From contig NC_073746.1 in the NCBI RefSeq assembly GCF_029784135.1, positions 230,033,882 through 230,097,881 of the forward strand: a stretch of 64,000 nucleotides of DNA, in the 5' to 3' direction. The notes under the pieces are model-generated. The model was not told the DNA's origin. It did no database searches and saw nothing but the letters and a program-made list of their open reading frames with translations. The position numbers and the translations under genes were made by a program. This DNA comes from Toxorhynchites rutilus septentrionalis. Lineage: Eukaryota; Arthropoda; Insecta; Diptera; Culicidae. Numbering within the stretch: the first letter of the stretch is position 1; every line of letters starts with the position of its first letter. Of this stretch, positions 43,838 through 55,255 are shown one piece after another.

Positions 43838-45028
43838 ATAGGAGTACCGGTAAGTTTCTTCATTTTGTTTTCAAAAATCAATGCTTTATTCTGCAAAAAT
43901 GATTACAAATTTAATATTCAAATATTGCCTATCGCTAGTCACAACTTTTTCCCATCTTTCTGGCAATTCACGGATCTCTTTGCGAAAATAATCGGCCGGT
44001 TTGTCGACTAACCACGAATCGATCAAATTTTTAACTTCATCAAAATTGGAGAAATACTGGTCAACCAGACCATCTTGCATCGATCGAAAAAGGTAGTAAT
44101 CGGACGGAGCAATGTCTGGAGAATACGGCGGGTGCGATAGGACCGCCCATTTCAGCGTTTCCAAGTATGTTTTGACCTGTTTCGCGACATGCGGCCGAGC
44201 ATGCACGGCTCAAACGCATCAATTGTCGTCGGTAGAGGTCCCCCGTAATGGTTTCATTCGGTTTTAGTAGCTCATTGTACACCACACCCAGTTGCTTCCA
44301 CCAAATAGACAGCATAATCTTCTGGCTGTGAATATTCCGCGCGGCCGTCGATGTTGATGTATGGCCGGGGTGTCCATACTTTGCCCGACGTTTAGGATTG
44401 TTATAATGGATCCACTTTTCATCGCCAGTAACGATTCGATGCGAAAAACCCTTTCTTTTATGCCATTGGAGCAATTGTTCGCACGTGAAAAACGGCGTTC
44501 GACGTCTCGTGGCTTCAATTCATACGGCATCCAATGTCCTATCCTATCTTTCGGATCATTCCCATTGCTTTTAAACGATCGGGTATGGTTTGTTGAGCTA
44601 CTCCAAGTGTACCTGCAAGTTCTTGTTGCGTTTGTGACGAATCTTGATCGAGTAAAGCCTTCAATTCTTCATCTTAAAACTTTTTAGGCGGTCGAGAACG
44701 TTCTTCGTCTTCCAAGTCAAAATTACCACTTTTAAACCGTGCAAACCACGTCTGACACGTTCGCTCAGTTGGAGCATGATCCCCATAAACTTCCACCAAA
44801 ATGCGATGACTTTCCGCAACTTTTTCCTGCATATTGAAATAATGAAGTAACACTCCCCGCCAAAACACTCTCGTCGGTACAAAATTCGACATATTCTAAG
44901 TGGCAAAACAATATGTTGACGTGCAATGACAGTATCTTTCCAACAAATATCTGGAAATTTGATTCACTGAAATAATAATCAAATTACGCCATCTGTTGTG
45001 AACCGATGAAACTTACCGGAACACCTAA
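43838..45028 (-). mobile_element. Mariner of a second subfamily, TA target duplication
   Basis: The ends ATAGGAGTACCGGTAAGTTT (43838) and, inverted, TTAGGTGTTCCGGTAAGTTT (45028) are flanked by TA at 43836-43837 and 45029-45030. Length is 1191 bp, about 100 bp short of full size. The termini and protein differ from the mauritiana-like copies in this window. Confidence 0.9.
43886..44892 (-). pseudogene. Mariner transposase lacking the second catalytic Asp
   Basis: It starts MSNFVPTRVFWRGVLLHYFN (44892), then has a DNA-binding part (ESHRILVEVYGDHAPTERTC, WFARFKSGNFDLEDEERS) and frameshifts near 44685 and 44500. The first catalytic region HRIVTGDEKWIHYNN is kept, followed by IMLSIWWKQLGVVYNELLKP. 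At about 44205 the text jumps from RRQLMRLSRA to MHARPHVAKQVKTYL; the roughly 75 bases that normally encode the xHDN motif are missing. The third region PPYSPDIAPSDYYLF and the end LPERWEKVVTSDRQYL are present. The Met start matches the family, but the protein is dead. Confidence 0.88.
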
Positions 45029-45030
45029 TA

Positions 45031-45477
45031 AAATATTTGTGCCAAACATTTTACTCACAAAGATGCGAGGCAAGACATGACAAAACATTACTTACTTTGA
45101 TACATAGTAGGGTAAGTGGGGGTAATTTGGACCCCCTAAACAAATCGCCTAATATTGCCAAACCATAAAATAAAATATGGTCTAAATTAAACAAAAAATC
45201 ACATTGTGCAGTGAGCTACACTGGTTTTCTCTCAATCAATAATGTTTAATCATTATATCAAGCTTCAAACTATCAATTATATAATAAAATGAAAGAGATG
45301 ATTTTTGGGCATTAAAATTTGATGTGGGGTGATTTAAATAATCTGTGGGGTGGAAAAACATACTTATGTCTATGTAAAGTAGATCAGGATGATATTACAA
45401 TCAGTAACAGTGTTCTGGCTGATTTACAAGTTTAAAACCGTTTGCTATCTTGAACAACAATAGGTTACGATACAATA
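45031..45477. other. Spacer between two mariners
   Basis: No gene. TAGGGTAAGTGGGGGTAATT TGGACC at about 45109-45134 looks like the terminus of a dispersed mosquito repeat, but no partner end is visible. Confidence 0.35.
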
Positions 45478-45479
45478 TA

Positions 45480-46765
45480 TTAGGCTGTCAAAAAAGTCCT
45501 GCGGTATTTTTTTTTAAATTTTCATTTGTTCATAAAATAAGTTACAATCATCTGTTTTAAGTCAAATATGCGCCGTTTTGTTCGATGACTTGTTCCCAAC
45601 GAGATGCCAACTTCATAATACCCCTGTTATAGAAGCTCGCTTCCTTATTGGCAAAAAACTCGGATAGCCAATTTTCACAGGCCTCTTTTGTGGCTAACTT
45701 CTGACTACCTAGCTCGTTCGCCATGGACAAAAACAGGTGGTAGTCACTTGGTGCAAGGTCCGGACTATACGGCGGATGCAAAAGAACCTCCCATCCAAGC
45801 TCCCGGAGCTTCTGGCGCGTCACCAAAGAAGTGTGTGGCCTGGCGTTGTCCTGATGGAAGACAATACGGCCTCTGATTATCAAAGATGGCCTCTTCTTCA
45901 TGAGTGCTACCTTCAAGCGGTCCAGTTGTTGGCAGTACAGGTCCGAATTGAGCGTTCGGCCATAGGGAAGCAGCTCATAACAGATTATTCCTTGACAATC
46001 CCACCAAACACACAGCAGAACCTTCCTGGCCGTTAATGAGGGCTTTGCCACCGTCTGAGCCGCTTCAGCGGGCTTCGACCACGACCGTTTGCGCTTCACG
46101 TTGTCGTAAGTGACCCACTTTTCATCGCCAGTCACCATCCGCTTCAGAAACGGGTCGATTTTGTTGCGATTCAGCAGCGATTCACATGCGTCGATACGGT
46201 CAAAGATGTTTTTTTGCGTCAACGTGTGTGGCACCCATACATCGAGCTTCTTTGTGAATCCAAGCTTCTTCAAATGGTTAATAACGGTTAGATGACTTAT
46301 CCCCAGCTCTTGGCCGATGCTACGGCTGCTACTATGCCGGTCTTTCTCGGCTAATTCAGCGATTTTGTCGCAATTTTCGACGACAGGCCTTCCGGAGCGT
46401 GGCGCATCTTCGACGACCTCTACACCAGAACGAAAACGTTGAAACCATCGTTGTGCGGTGGAAATGGAAACTATATCGGGTCCATAAACTGTACAAATTT
46501 TATTGGCAGCTTGAGATGCATTTTTGCCTTTGTCATAGTAGTACTGTAAAATATGTCGGATTTTCTCTTTATTTTGCTCCATATTTGCGACACTATAACT
46601 CACGAACGACTTAACCAAACAAAACACTGCCAAGGACTATATTATAGCGCGCAAAAATACCTTTCCAACAAGCTATAGTATGACTCGATACAATGAATAC
46701 AACTAGAACTACGCGCTTACAACGACACCTCGCGGAAATACCGCAGGACTTTTTTGACAGCCTAT
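45480..46765 (-). mobile_element. Complete mariner element (mauritiana-like), 1286 bp
   Basis: The terminal repeats read TAGGCTGTCAAAAAAGTCCT GCGGTATTT from both sides without a mismatch over 29 bases; the outermost base is T on one side and A on the other. TA stands at 45478-45479 and 46766-46767. The 1286-bp length equals that of the classic Mos1 element. The transposase frame is open. All parts needed for transposition by the cut-and-paste mechanism are present by eye, unlike every other DNA transposon in the window. Confidence 0.96.
45557..46582 (-). CDS. Mariner transposase, 341 aa, apparently intact
   Basis: This enzyme binds the inverted ends, cuts the element out and inserts it at TA. 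The start is the Met of MEQNKEKIRHILQYYYDKGK at 46582, as in mauritiana mariners; an upstream Met extends the frame by 17 residues but is probably not used. Residues about 1-110 form the paired helix-turn-helix DNA-binding domain, with linker GRP at 64-66. WVPHTL at 116-121 corresponds to the WVPHEL dimer-interface motif. The catalytic DD34D triad is visible: Asp153 in TGDEKW, Asp245 in HQDNARPH, and Asp280 in LAPSDYHLF, with 34 residues between the last two. Length is close to the usual 345. There is no stop or frameshift. Confidence 0.95.
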   Translation of the reverse strand: MEQNKEKIRHILQYYYDKGKNASQAANKICTVYGPDIVSISTAQRWFQRFRSGVEVVEDAPRSGRPVVENCDKIAELAEKDRHSSSRSIGQELGISHLTVINHLKKLGFTKKLDVWVPHTLTQKNIFDRIDACESLLNRNKIDPFLKRMVTGDEKWVTYDNVKRKRSWSKPAEAAQTVAKPSLTARKVLLCVWWDCQGIICYELLPYGRTLNSDLYCQQLDRLKVALMKKRPSLIIRGRIVFHQDNARPHTSLVTRQKLRELGWEVLLHPPYSPDLAPSDYHLFLSMANELGSQKLATKEACENWLSEFFANKEASFYNRGIMKLASRWEQVIEQNGAYLT

Positions 46766-46966
46766 TACTTCCAAAAAGAGAATTGTGCCGGTATGTGTAT
46801 GCACTTGCCTCATAAAAACGGCCTCTTTTCCACACAGCACGCGGAAATATGGATCAACTTAGAGGCCAATTTGGACCGAGTTGGAATTGCGAATGATTTT
46901 GAGCTTCTGAATTCATTAAACTTGATTCTACAGGGCAAACGAATGATTCTGACACAGTTATAAGTA

Positions 46967-47308
46967 CAGTAGAACCCCCATTATCCGCGAAATAGTCTGG
47001 CTAGGCCACCGCGAATAACGAAAATCGCGGATAACGCGATAAACGACTGAAAATGAGGTGCAAACACGAAATAAAGATATTTCAGCATGAAACTATGTTT
47101 TATCAACACAGAAATCATTAAACTATCCATCTGTAAGGTCGTGTACACCAGTGATCAGATAATGTGAAAGCCATGATCAAAACAAAAGAGCAAGTGCCTA
47201 CCTCTCACTGACAAATTTCGGGACGCTCTACAGAATTACTATGGAACTCGCTTTCGAGGATCACCCGCACCGCGGATCATCCGCTCGCGGATAATCGAGG
47301 TTCCACTG
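46967..47308. mobile_element. Pogo/Tigger-type MITE, 342 bp
   Basis: The ends CAGTAGAACCCCCATTATCC GCG (46967) and, inverted, CAGTGGAACCTCGATTATCC GCG (47308) are flanked by TA at 46965-46966 and 47309-47310. The CAGT...CCTCGATTATCCGCG form is that of pogo-type elements. A further GCGAATAACG / GCGGATAACGCG motif lies just inside. No coding capacity. Confidence 0.88.
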
Positions 47309-47310
47309 TA

Positions 47311-48984
47311 CTTAAAATATTCGTGACAAAGATTAGGAACAGAAGGCTGAAGGTAATTTCTATATATGTATATGTTGCCATGTACAAGAGACTCATGGCA
47401 CTGGCAAGGAAATGAACGAGGTCGATTTGGGTTTAAATCAGAAATTACTGCTCTACGTGCTTGGTTATAACCTTCCCGGAATTCTGCATAACTAGTTGGA
47501 CTTCAGAAACGATTAATCGGCTCGACGACAATGTGGTTTGCTTCTACGTATTTCTGTGGACTTTTAATTTTTATTTTTTTCAAATCAACCCCAGGACAAA
47601 AACACTATGGACGAGATATCAACATATGATTCTTCTTTTTTTGAGAGACTTTCGGCCTTCTGGGATGGTTCGCCTATCAGCATATGGTTCCAAGCATTGA
47701 CATTTACAATGTCGTCAATGTAACAGTCTCTTATTACGGAAATCGCAAGCGTAAAAACAATCGCTTTGAAAAAGTTGTTTGGCGATTTTTGAACAAAACG
47801 AAAAACAAGCGTTGGTGGATCACACCATTAAGGAAGTGGCGGGTCCTTCGGCTAAAGGCCTGGATGTTGATAGCTCAGGATTATACATGGAAACACACGG
47901 AATATGGCTTGTCCTGGAGAATTAAACACTTGGAATGAAACACTTAGGAATACTTCTAAAACACGGATGGTTTATTCGATGTTTCACATTCCACCGTTGG
48001 AATCGGAATGAATATGTGTAACTGGATCGATTCGAATGCTATTTCAACTTTGCTGCTTTTATGGTGTACTTCGGGATAGCTGCTGTAGTAGTTTCAAGCA
48101 CCACACCTTGCATTTATCATGGGTGGGGATTGGATTGGGTGGGGATAAGGATAGGACATTTGGAATTTGGAAATAGGGAACGCGAACAAGCGTTCCAAAA
48201 CAACTGTTAATTGAGGGGCTCAGAATGCAAGGGGTGTAAGTGACTTGATCAATTTCTCTTCGTCAACTTTTTCTTTGATTAATAACTCAACTGCAAAAAC
48301 GTTCCAATTTGAGTTTGCTATAGAATCTGATAGATGAGGTTCTGACCTATCTTCCACATTGTCAAATACAGCTGGGAATAAGTTTGCAGCTAAGTTATGA
48401 CCAAAAGAGAGAGTCGATGTAGAGAAATCGACCAAATCACTTACACCCCTTTCATTCTAAGCCCCTCAATTCATATCAGTTGAGCTCGTCTATTAGATTG
48501 GCAGCGCCCTCTTAGAATCCATCAATCACTTTGTGGTTGTTGATATATTAGCTAAATACAGGAAATAGGACATCACTAGAAATATAAAATTATGATTTAT
48601 TTGTTTTTCTGCCGTGTTACATGTACCATTATGATAGCTGCCATGTTGTCAGAGAATCAACCGCGCTAATTTTTGTAGAATTTCTTCTGTTAGCTAATTA
48701 CATACATATGTTAATATTTATATCACTACAATATGACCCTCTTTTCTCTTTTCACAGGTTTGTAATGACTATTTGATACTAGTTTGGTAAATGTTTAATA
48801 AGACCTATCTGAGACCTGTATTGGTACTTGTTCAGAACTTTGATACACATTTCCGAGAGCGTTTTTAGACATTCGGATCTGCTTTACCACTACGACGCGT
48901 ACTCCAGTTCATTCCATCAACAGTTTCAATTTATGGAATCCTTTGAAGAGAATACTACTTTTTTCCCATACATACACATTAGGG
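47311..48984. other. Non-coding, nothing recognised
   Basis: Several short frames without motif. ATAGAATCTGATAGATGAGG-type text around 48220-48475 contains a near-palindrome (AGGGGTGTAAGTGA... and TCACTTACACCCCTT), possibly ends of a small MITE (about 48212-48472: GAGGGGCTCAGAATGCAAGG and, inverted, GAGGGGCTTAGAATGAAAGG). Confidence 0.5.
48212..48472. mobile_element. Small palindromic MITE
   Basis: Left end TTGAGGGGCTCAGAATGCAA GGGGTGTAAGTGA. The right end, read inversely from 48472, is TTGAGGGGCTTAGAATGAAA GGGGTGTAAGTGA. That is about 33 bases with three mismatches. Interior 200 bases have no coding motif. Flanks read TTAA/TT-like; the duplication is not certain. Confidence 0.75.
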
Positions 48985-49488
48985 TGGCAGCGAAAATGGT
49001 CGTGTCAAATTTCAAAAACCGACCATGTACATTTGAGTATTGGCCCAAAAAAATGACCTGTGCAAAGTTTCAGCTCAATCGGACATAATTTAGGGGTGCC
49101 TCGAAGCGTTCAAAGTTTTTTTTTTTGATACTCGATTGTTGGTAAAGGAAATTTGGAGAATCGAATTTTTTTTCGATGCAAAATGACTTAAAAATGCATA
49201 ACACGTCGAAACCTGGTTTGATATCGAAAAAAAAATTTGGCCGAAAATCTACCTTCAGGGACTTTGTCGGAGTGGCAATAAAGGCATGGAAAAAAAATTA
49301 AATTTATAGAACCGACCAAGTACATTTCGTTTATTGGTCCAAAAAAATTACATGTGCTAAATTTCAGCTTAATCGGGCATGATTTAGGGGTGCCTCAAAG
49401 CACTCAAAGTTCAAATTGTTCATGGTCGGTTTTTGAAATACGATGATGAAATTTTTTCCATACATCCATTGCCTTGTATACCTAGTAT
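48981..49488 (+). repeat. Relative of the 30-35 kb foldback unit, one and a half copies
   Basis: CATTAGGGTGGCAGCGAAAA opens a unit with the same block order as at 30511 (TGCAAAGTTTCAGCTCAATC, GTTCAAAGTT, GGTAAAGGAAATTTGG, CGATGCAAAATG, ACACGTCGAAACC, ATCGAAAAAAAAATTT). A second partial unit follows at about 49308-49415, matching the first over about 105 bases, and the end CCATACATCCATTGCC mirrors the unit end at 35500. Sequence identity to the 30-kb copies is low, but the order is the same. Confidence 0.6.
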
Positions 49489-50679
49489 ATCTATTCCATG
49501 CAAAACTGATGTAGTGCTTCTCAGATTTTTGTAAAAAATTATTTGTTCCTTATCGCAAAATGTTGGATCTGTATTTTTTTTCATTAGGGTGCCTAATTTC
49601 ATTTTACGGTGGTCCGAAAAATCATTTTTTATTTATTGCCTTTTTTCAAATACTTTTGAACTACTGGACAGATTCAAATTATCAACATGTAAAATTGAAG
49701 CCAATGAGCTAGTCTTTTTTGTTACACATGCCGAAGAAATGAATTTTGATTGCGTGACTATCAATAGTATTTGTTTTTTATTGTTTAAATGGCTAAATAT
49801 AAAGAGCGCCATATTTTTTATATTTTTTTCTCAAAAGCTGAGTTTTTTCACATAACATGTCCAAAAATCAAAGAGGTGTTTTTTTAGTTATGATTTTTGA
49901 AGGTTAACATGTTTTGATTGCACAGGTAGCGTAATGAAAAATATAACAGATGAACTAACCTGTGATGTGCATAGAAACCATAATATTTCGAATTTAATTA
50001 AAATGGATAGCGAAGTGGAGTGCATTATGTTCCGACAATGACGTATTACCTAAATGCAATCTAATAAATTTATGAGATACAAAAGCAGTCATCGAAAATG
50101 ATTTAAGTATCTACGTATTACATGATAGTCGAGGATTAGAAATTATAATGAGTATTGATAATGTACCCATGTTACAGTCGGTATAAATCAATGTAGGCGC
50201 ATTATAGTCTAGTCCAGGGGTTCTCAAAGTACGCGTCCGTTTTTTGAACATAAAAGAAGAATTTAATTTTTGATTCATCCCCTCAATCATAAAATACCTT
50301 TCCCATATAAAAAATCCGAATTCATCCAGGAGGTGATAGAGGATAATATTTGATGAAAAAATTCTTCTGCGAATATGTTTGAATTTCAAAAATGGCAGAG
50401 TTATAGAACATTGTTTTTGTTTCGGTCTCAAACTGGCTCTACATTTAAAAGTAATCGCTCTACAATTTGTTCTTTGACACCCTTCTTTAATCTATTTTAA
50501 TTTCGCTACAATATCGATATAAACAATTCCTGGTAAAAATTCAAGCAAAATCTTCAAAAACCACGATTTTTACTCCGATGTACATATAAAAGGCACTTAA
50601 ATATACCCTTAACGTTGAAAGGTAACATTTTTCTTGAAGTAAGTCATATTTGAAAAATAAAAAAAAAAATTACGAACTG

Positions 50680-50748
50680 TATATAATCGGGTCCAAAATT
50701 GTATATAATCGAATCACATATAATCGAGTCTGTATATAATCGAGTCCG
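50680..50748. repeat. Short tandem-like repeat of TATATAATCGAGTC
   Basis: Four imperfect copies (variants GGGTCC, AATCAC, GAGTCT, GAGTCC after TATATAATC), spaced 16-22 bases apart. Confidence 0.8.
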
Positions 50749-50750
50749 AC

Positions 50751-51719
50751 CTGTAAATCTCGATATAAGGCAATTTTTTTTTCTTGTTACGTTATGTCGA
50801 AGCAAATAATGTTTTTTATTGATTCAAAACTGTTCATGATTACACAAAAATGTGCAAAAACTAATTTTCTATCACCCAGCAGTATTTATAAAGTATTTAT
50901 ATTTTCTTATGCCCATTTAAGATATTTCTCGTAGACGAACAAGATCAGTTTTAAGTAGAGGAAATCGTCTGAAAGAATGGAAGTGCCGATGGTGAAACGG
51001 ATTCGCGATTACGAAACTGGAATACGATGCATGTGTGCATGAAGCGAATAAAGAATTACATTTTAGGAGAAATAAACATATTTTTAAATAACAAAAAAAA
51101 ACATGAACTATGAATACATTTTTCGTTTCGAATGGATATCCTTCAATAGAGTATGAAGTTTTCTGCAGAGAATCTTCAACAGGGTTTCGTTTTACTTTAC
51201 TTTTAAGCTTTATGTTATGATCAAATATTAATTTAACTCAATAAAAGACCTTCTTTTTAATTATGGATAAATGATTTTGCCATGCTATGCTAGCTAGCTA
51301 ATGATCTATTTTGTTATGATTTATGTTGTGTTAATGAGAAGTTGTTGATTTTTTCCACAAGTTCCATTTTATTAAAAAATAATGAAATAAATTCAGGTAA
51401 AAGTAACACGAATCAATAAACATATTTCCTGAAATGCTAAATGTACCGATTCGGCGTCGTTATTTGCGGTTGTGAAATGTCCATTTAGTACAAATTCAAC
51501 CATTTATCGATATGCGTCGTAAGTTTCCAAAACTAAATTAATTCAGCTTCATTCAATAATTCCGTTATCCAGATTGAGATCCTAAATGAAAACTGGACGT
51601 GAAACATTTGTTTCAATAAGTTTAAATGAGTTAAAACTTAAATTAAATGAGTTTAAATTCTAAGATATCCTAAAAATTAACGTTATATCGTCGTTGTCTT
51701 ATATCGAGGTATGACTGTA
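50751..51719. mobile_element. Probable Tigger-type MITE inside the long palindromic element
   Basis: The right end, inverted, reads TACAGTCATACCTCGATATA AGACAACG. The left end reads CTGTAAATCTCGATATAAGG CAA. The CCTCGATATAAG form suggests pogo/Tigger. The left end is degraded and no target duplication is visible. Confidence 0.45.
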
Positions 51720-51972
51720 TACTAAAAGTGTAATTGGCATTGGCTTCAATTGGTATGTCGATCATCCAAATCGGTGCAGTAGTTAAAAAAAATTTTTTTT
51801 TGAAAAAAATCATTTTGGTTAAAATGAGGGAAAAATGATTTTTCGAACTAAAATAAAAATGGGCACCCTAATGAAAAAAAAAAGATTTAATATTTTGCGA
51901 TAAGGAACAAAACAACCAATTTTCACGAAAATCTGAGAAGCATCGATTTGGCATGTGATGGCTGAAAAAAAC

Positions 51973-54900
51973 ATGTCAATTCCGCAGAACGCGTTTGAAA
52001 AATGTTCGTTGATTAGATTTTTCCACGATTGTATTGAATTAGGTTATTTATAAATTTTTATATATAATAAACATTTTTTCTCAATTCACAGTGCTCCTTT
52101 GATCGAGCTTTTTTGATTATTATTTATGTAGTTTCGTTACCAATCTGACATCACATTTCACCTTTTTTCATGTCTCTATCGATCCTCACGGTTGTGGGGC
52201 AATAAATACACTTTAATAAATTTTCCTCCGGGGAGAATGAAGATGAATATGCTTGTATACATTTTCAGCTCACAAAACTTTGGGCCTTGTTACTTCGGTC
52301 TCCACGGTGATAGGCTCGAAGCAATGTCTTATCATTGCTAGATTACGATATTTATAACACTGGGACAAGTCGTATAGTGCACCCGAGGCACAAAAGACAC
52401 CACTATGTTATGAAGTAAAATGAAGGTCTCCGATGAGCTTTGGGACAACTAGGGCTTGTAAGACAGCAGAACATGGAAAAGTAATTTCCCCTTTTACTCC
52501 TCCCGCATCCTCCACCAGGACGCACTCCCAACAATGGGAAACAAAAGCGAGAACAAATTGCTGTCTCTTTGGCTGATGATGCTGGTGAACAAAATACAGA
52601 CTCATGATTATTTTAGTTTTTCTTACCGAAGAAGCATAGTAAATGGGTCAGTTGGCGGCAAAAAGCAATTTTATGGATAGTGCTGCTAACGCGAGAAATA
52701 TGTCAAACAGTGGGAAAACAACAGGGAAGGAATAGAGAACATTGTGTTGGGGGAATCGGATACCACAAACAAAAGGCTACGGTGAAGCTCATATTGCCTG
52801 CCAGCGGTTATTCCTCCATGAAGAAACTGGCGGTGCTAAACTGAATGAATGACATAATAACCACGCATCCAAGATGCGGCCGTGTCAAAATGGGATGGCG
52901 GAAAGGTTTATGTGTGATATTGCATTCACTTAGGCGTTGTTTGCAGCGTTATTAATGACAATGTTTCACTATATTTTTGGGTAGAGATATAAGATCATTG
53001 GTAAAGTTCAATGTGATTTCTGCCAGAACCACTAGCAAAAATAAATTTTTGTAGTCAGTTTTGTCCCACTTAGGAAGTAGCGAAGGATACCTGTGGTTTT
53101 ACTCTTATAACATTTTATGAGTGTCTGGATCCTCAGTCAAATTTGATCTCACCTATTTTGATTTCATCCTCGGCGTAACGGATATGTACTATAATAAATG
53201 ATGAGATGCGTATGACTATACCAAGGTTAATTAGCTTCCGCTGCAAGGGTATACGGTACAACCCAACATTTCATCGAACATTCTCCACTGCTATTCAGAC
53301 TTCACTGCGAAATTCGGAAACCGGAATTGTTTGAAGCAATCATAAAAGTTTGTCTTCCCCTGAGCTGCTTGCTCTCATCCCACGGATTCAAAATTGTCAA
53401 TTCAAATTCACTTAGTAAATTTTCTTCTCCGTTAAATTTCAAGAGGCTTTAAATTGCGGGATCAGTCGTCTCCAATGAAAATAGAATTGATTTTCGACTT
53501 CTCGGCACCGTAAGCCTCTCGTTCATCGCGCGCTTCGTTAACATCCAATCAAAGTTTAACATAGAACGATTATACGTAATAACCAATTTCCCGTTGCTTC
53601 TCGGACACACGGCACTAGCATAAATTTCCATTTTTAGTCACTGCAAAACAAAATATCGTAAGCTATTCATGGATCTGCGATTATTTTCCTTTCTCTTACC
53701 ATCAAACAAGTATGCTAAAATGGAGAATCTATCGAGAGAAATAAAAGTACAGTAGCTTATAGCACTCAACATTATTCTCCTGGGGTAAGTAAAAGAATGA
53801 TCGGGAATTGTGAAAATTATTAATTACGTGTTCCCGACGCACTGAAGCTTCTTATGATAATATTATGATGTCTCGGCGTTATTAGCTTTTTTATTTGATT
53901 AGCTTTCAATTCCCATCCAATCACGTATTGAAAGTCTCGTTAAGCAGTTGTACGAACGCTTCCTGAACAATTGACGAATCAAATTATTTTTTGGGGAATT
54001 AGAAACGATTATGATCTTTTCTATTGGATAGAAGTATGTGAGCATCTGACGATTGGAATCAAGCGTGTATCTCACCAAATACGCATGTACCTATCGATTT
54101 ATTGCGCATGGAATAATATGCTCGTAAATTATTCATGTTACAAATGCAAATAACAACATCACGAGAAACAATGGATGGGCGTTTAAACCTGGATGAACCC
54201 GTCATTAGTGACATTTTAAGATAGAAAATTAAGTAAATTTTTGTGTTGTGCAGTTTGTCCCAAAGAGAGATTGAAAAAAAAGAATACACAAAATTTGACT
54301 GTAGCGGGAAATATCAAAAGCTTATACGACTCGTATAGCCTTTTTCATTCTAATCATGCAGTTTTCGCACTTTTTTCGTTTCCATCACATTTTCTTACAC
54401 TTCGCTTTCCTCAAACTGTGCTCTTATTTTGTAAGAGATGCGCCGTTGCTTCATCGGGACATTCTGATAAAGACTACTTGTTGCAGTATAACCCCCGTTC
54501 AACATTCTCTCCATTCAAGATAACTTGAAAGCCACTCGTCTTCAGGGCCTCCACTTACGTATACTCCTTTTTTCGTACCCGTGTCTCTCGAGTGTTGTGT
54601 TCACCTCTTTTTTTTAAATGTTCTTGCTTTCGTTGTTGGAATTCCACCCTCTCAGCGTGATATTGTACATACATGGAATTCCATTATTGAACATGGATTG
54701 AATATAAAATTAAACCATCAATTTCTGAATTTTTAAATACCGTCTTGCTGATTATAATGTGTGTCGCAAGCAATATTATGAGTCGCGAGCCACATTACCC
54801 ACCTAAATTGTTAAATAGTTACAAAACACTATTGGTAAAATGATATTTTTAGCACACTTCCTCAACGCCCAAAATCATGTTTGTAACATTGAATGAGTCT

Positions 54901-55094
54901 AAAAATAAAAAAGTGCTACCTTTCCATACTGGTACAGCATTTATTTAATATACTAGCTGACCATTCACATTTTCTTGCTGAGCGAGCGTTTGTGGGCCCA
55001 AAAGCAGTGCTGTTCATTGATTGATTTTCTTATTGACTCTTTACAATTTCCTTTTACTATAAATTTTCTAGAACTTCTTCCAAAACTCATCATT
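51973..55094. other. Non-coding stretch, no gene recognised
   Basis: Parts (52400-53600) are less AT-rich, but I cannot read a domain, splice pattern or RNA. No repeats with a partner in the window were noticed. Confidence 0.4.
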
Positions 55095-55255
55095 ATAAAA
55101 TCACATGATTTTCAGACACAATTTCTATCACTTACAAATAACATGTTTCTCCGTTACGAGAAATACATATTTGATACAGAGAATATAATAAAATGAAATC
55201 ATCTCAAATCGGACAATTCCTTCCTCGAGTTTTGCGATTACCAATACATTTGGTG
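55095..55255 (-). mobile_element. Helitron-like repeat fragment, inverse copy of 8405-8578
   Basis: Read on the minus strand: GCAAAACTCGAGGAAGGAAT TGTCCGATT, TCTCGTAACGGAGAAACATG TTATTTG, and TGTGTCTGAAAATCATG, the same order as at 8430-8578. Confidence 0.6.

Larger units (their letters stand above)
49489..51972. mobile_element. Long copy of a palindromic MITE family with nested repeats
   Basis: The left arm (about 49489-49620) and the inverted right arm (about 51835-51972) both read ...GCTTCTCAGATTTT, CCTTATCGCAAAAT, TTTTTTCATTAGGGTGC and GAAAAATCATTTTT. The same family in compact form is at 58301-58635. The interior is foreign: four copies of a TATATAATCGAGTC-like unit at about 50680-50748, and a probable Tigger-type MITE (50751-51719) whose ends contain CTCGATATAAG. 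No transposase remains. Confidence 0.65.

Noticed and set aside
45109..45134. Terminus-like GGGTAAGTGGGGGTAATTTG
   Set aside because: No opposite terminus or target duplication found, so no element could be delimited.
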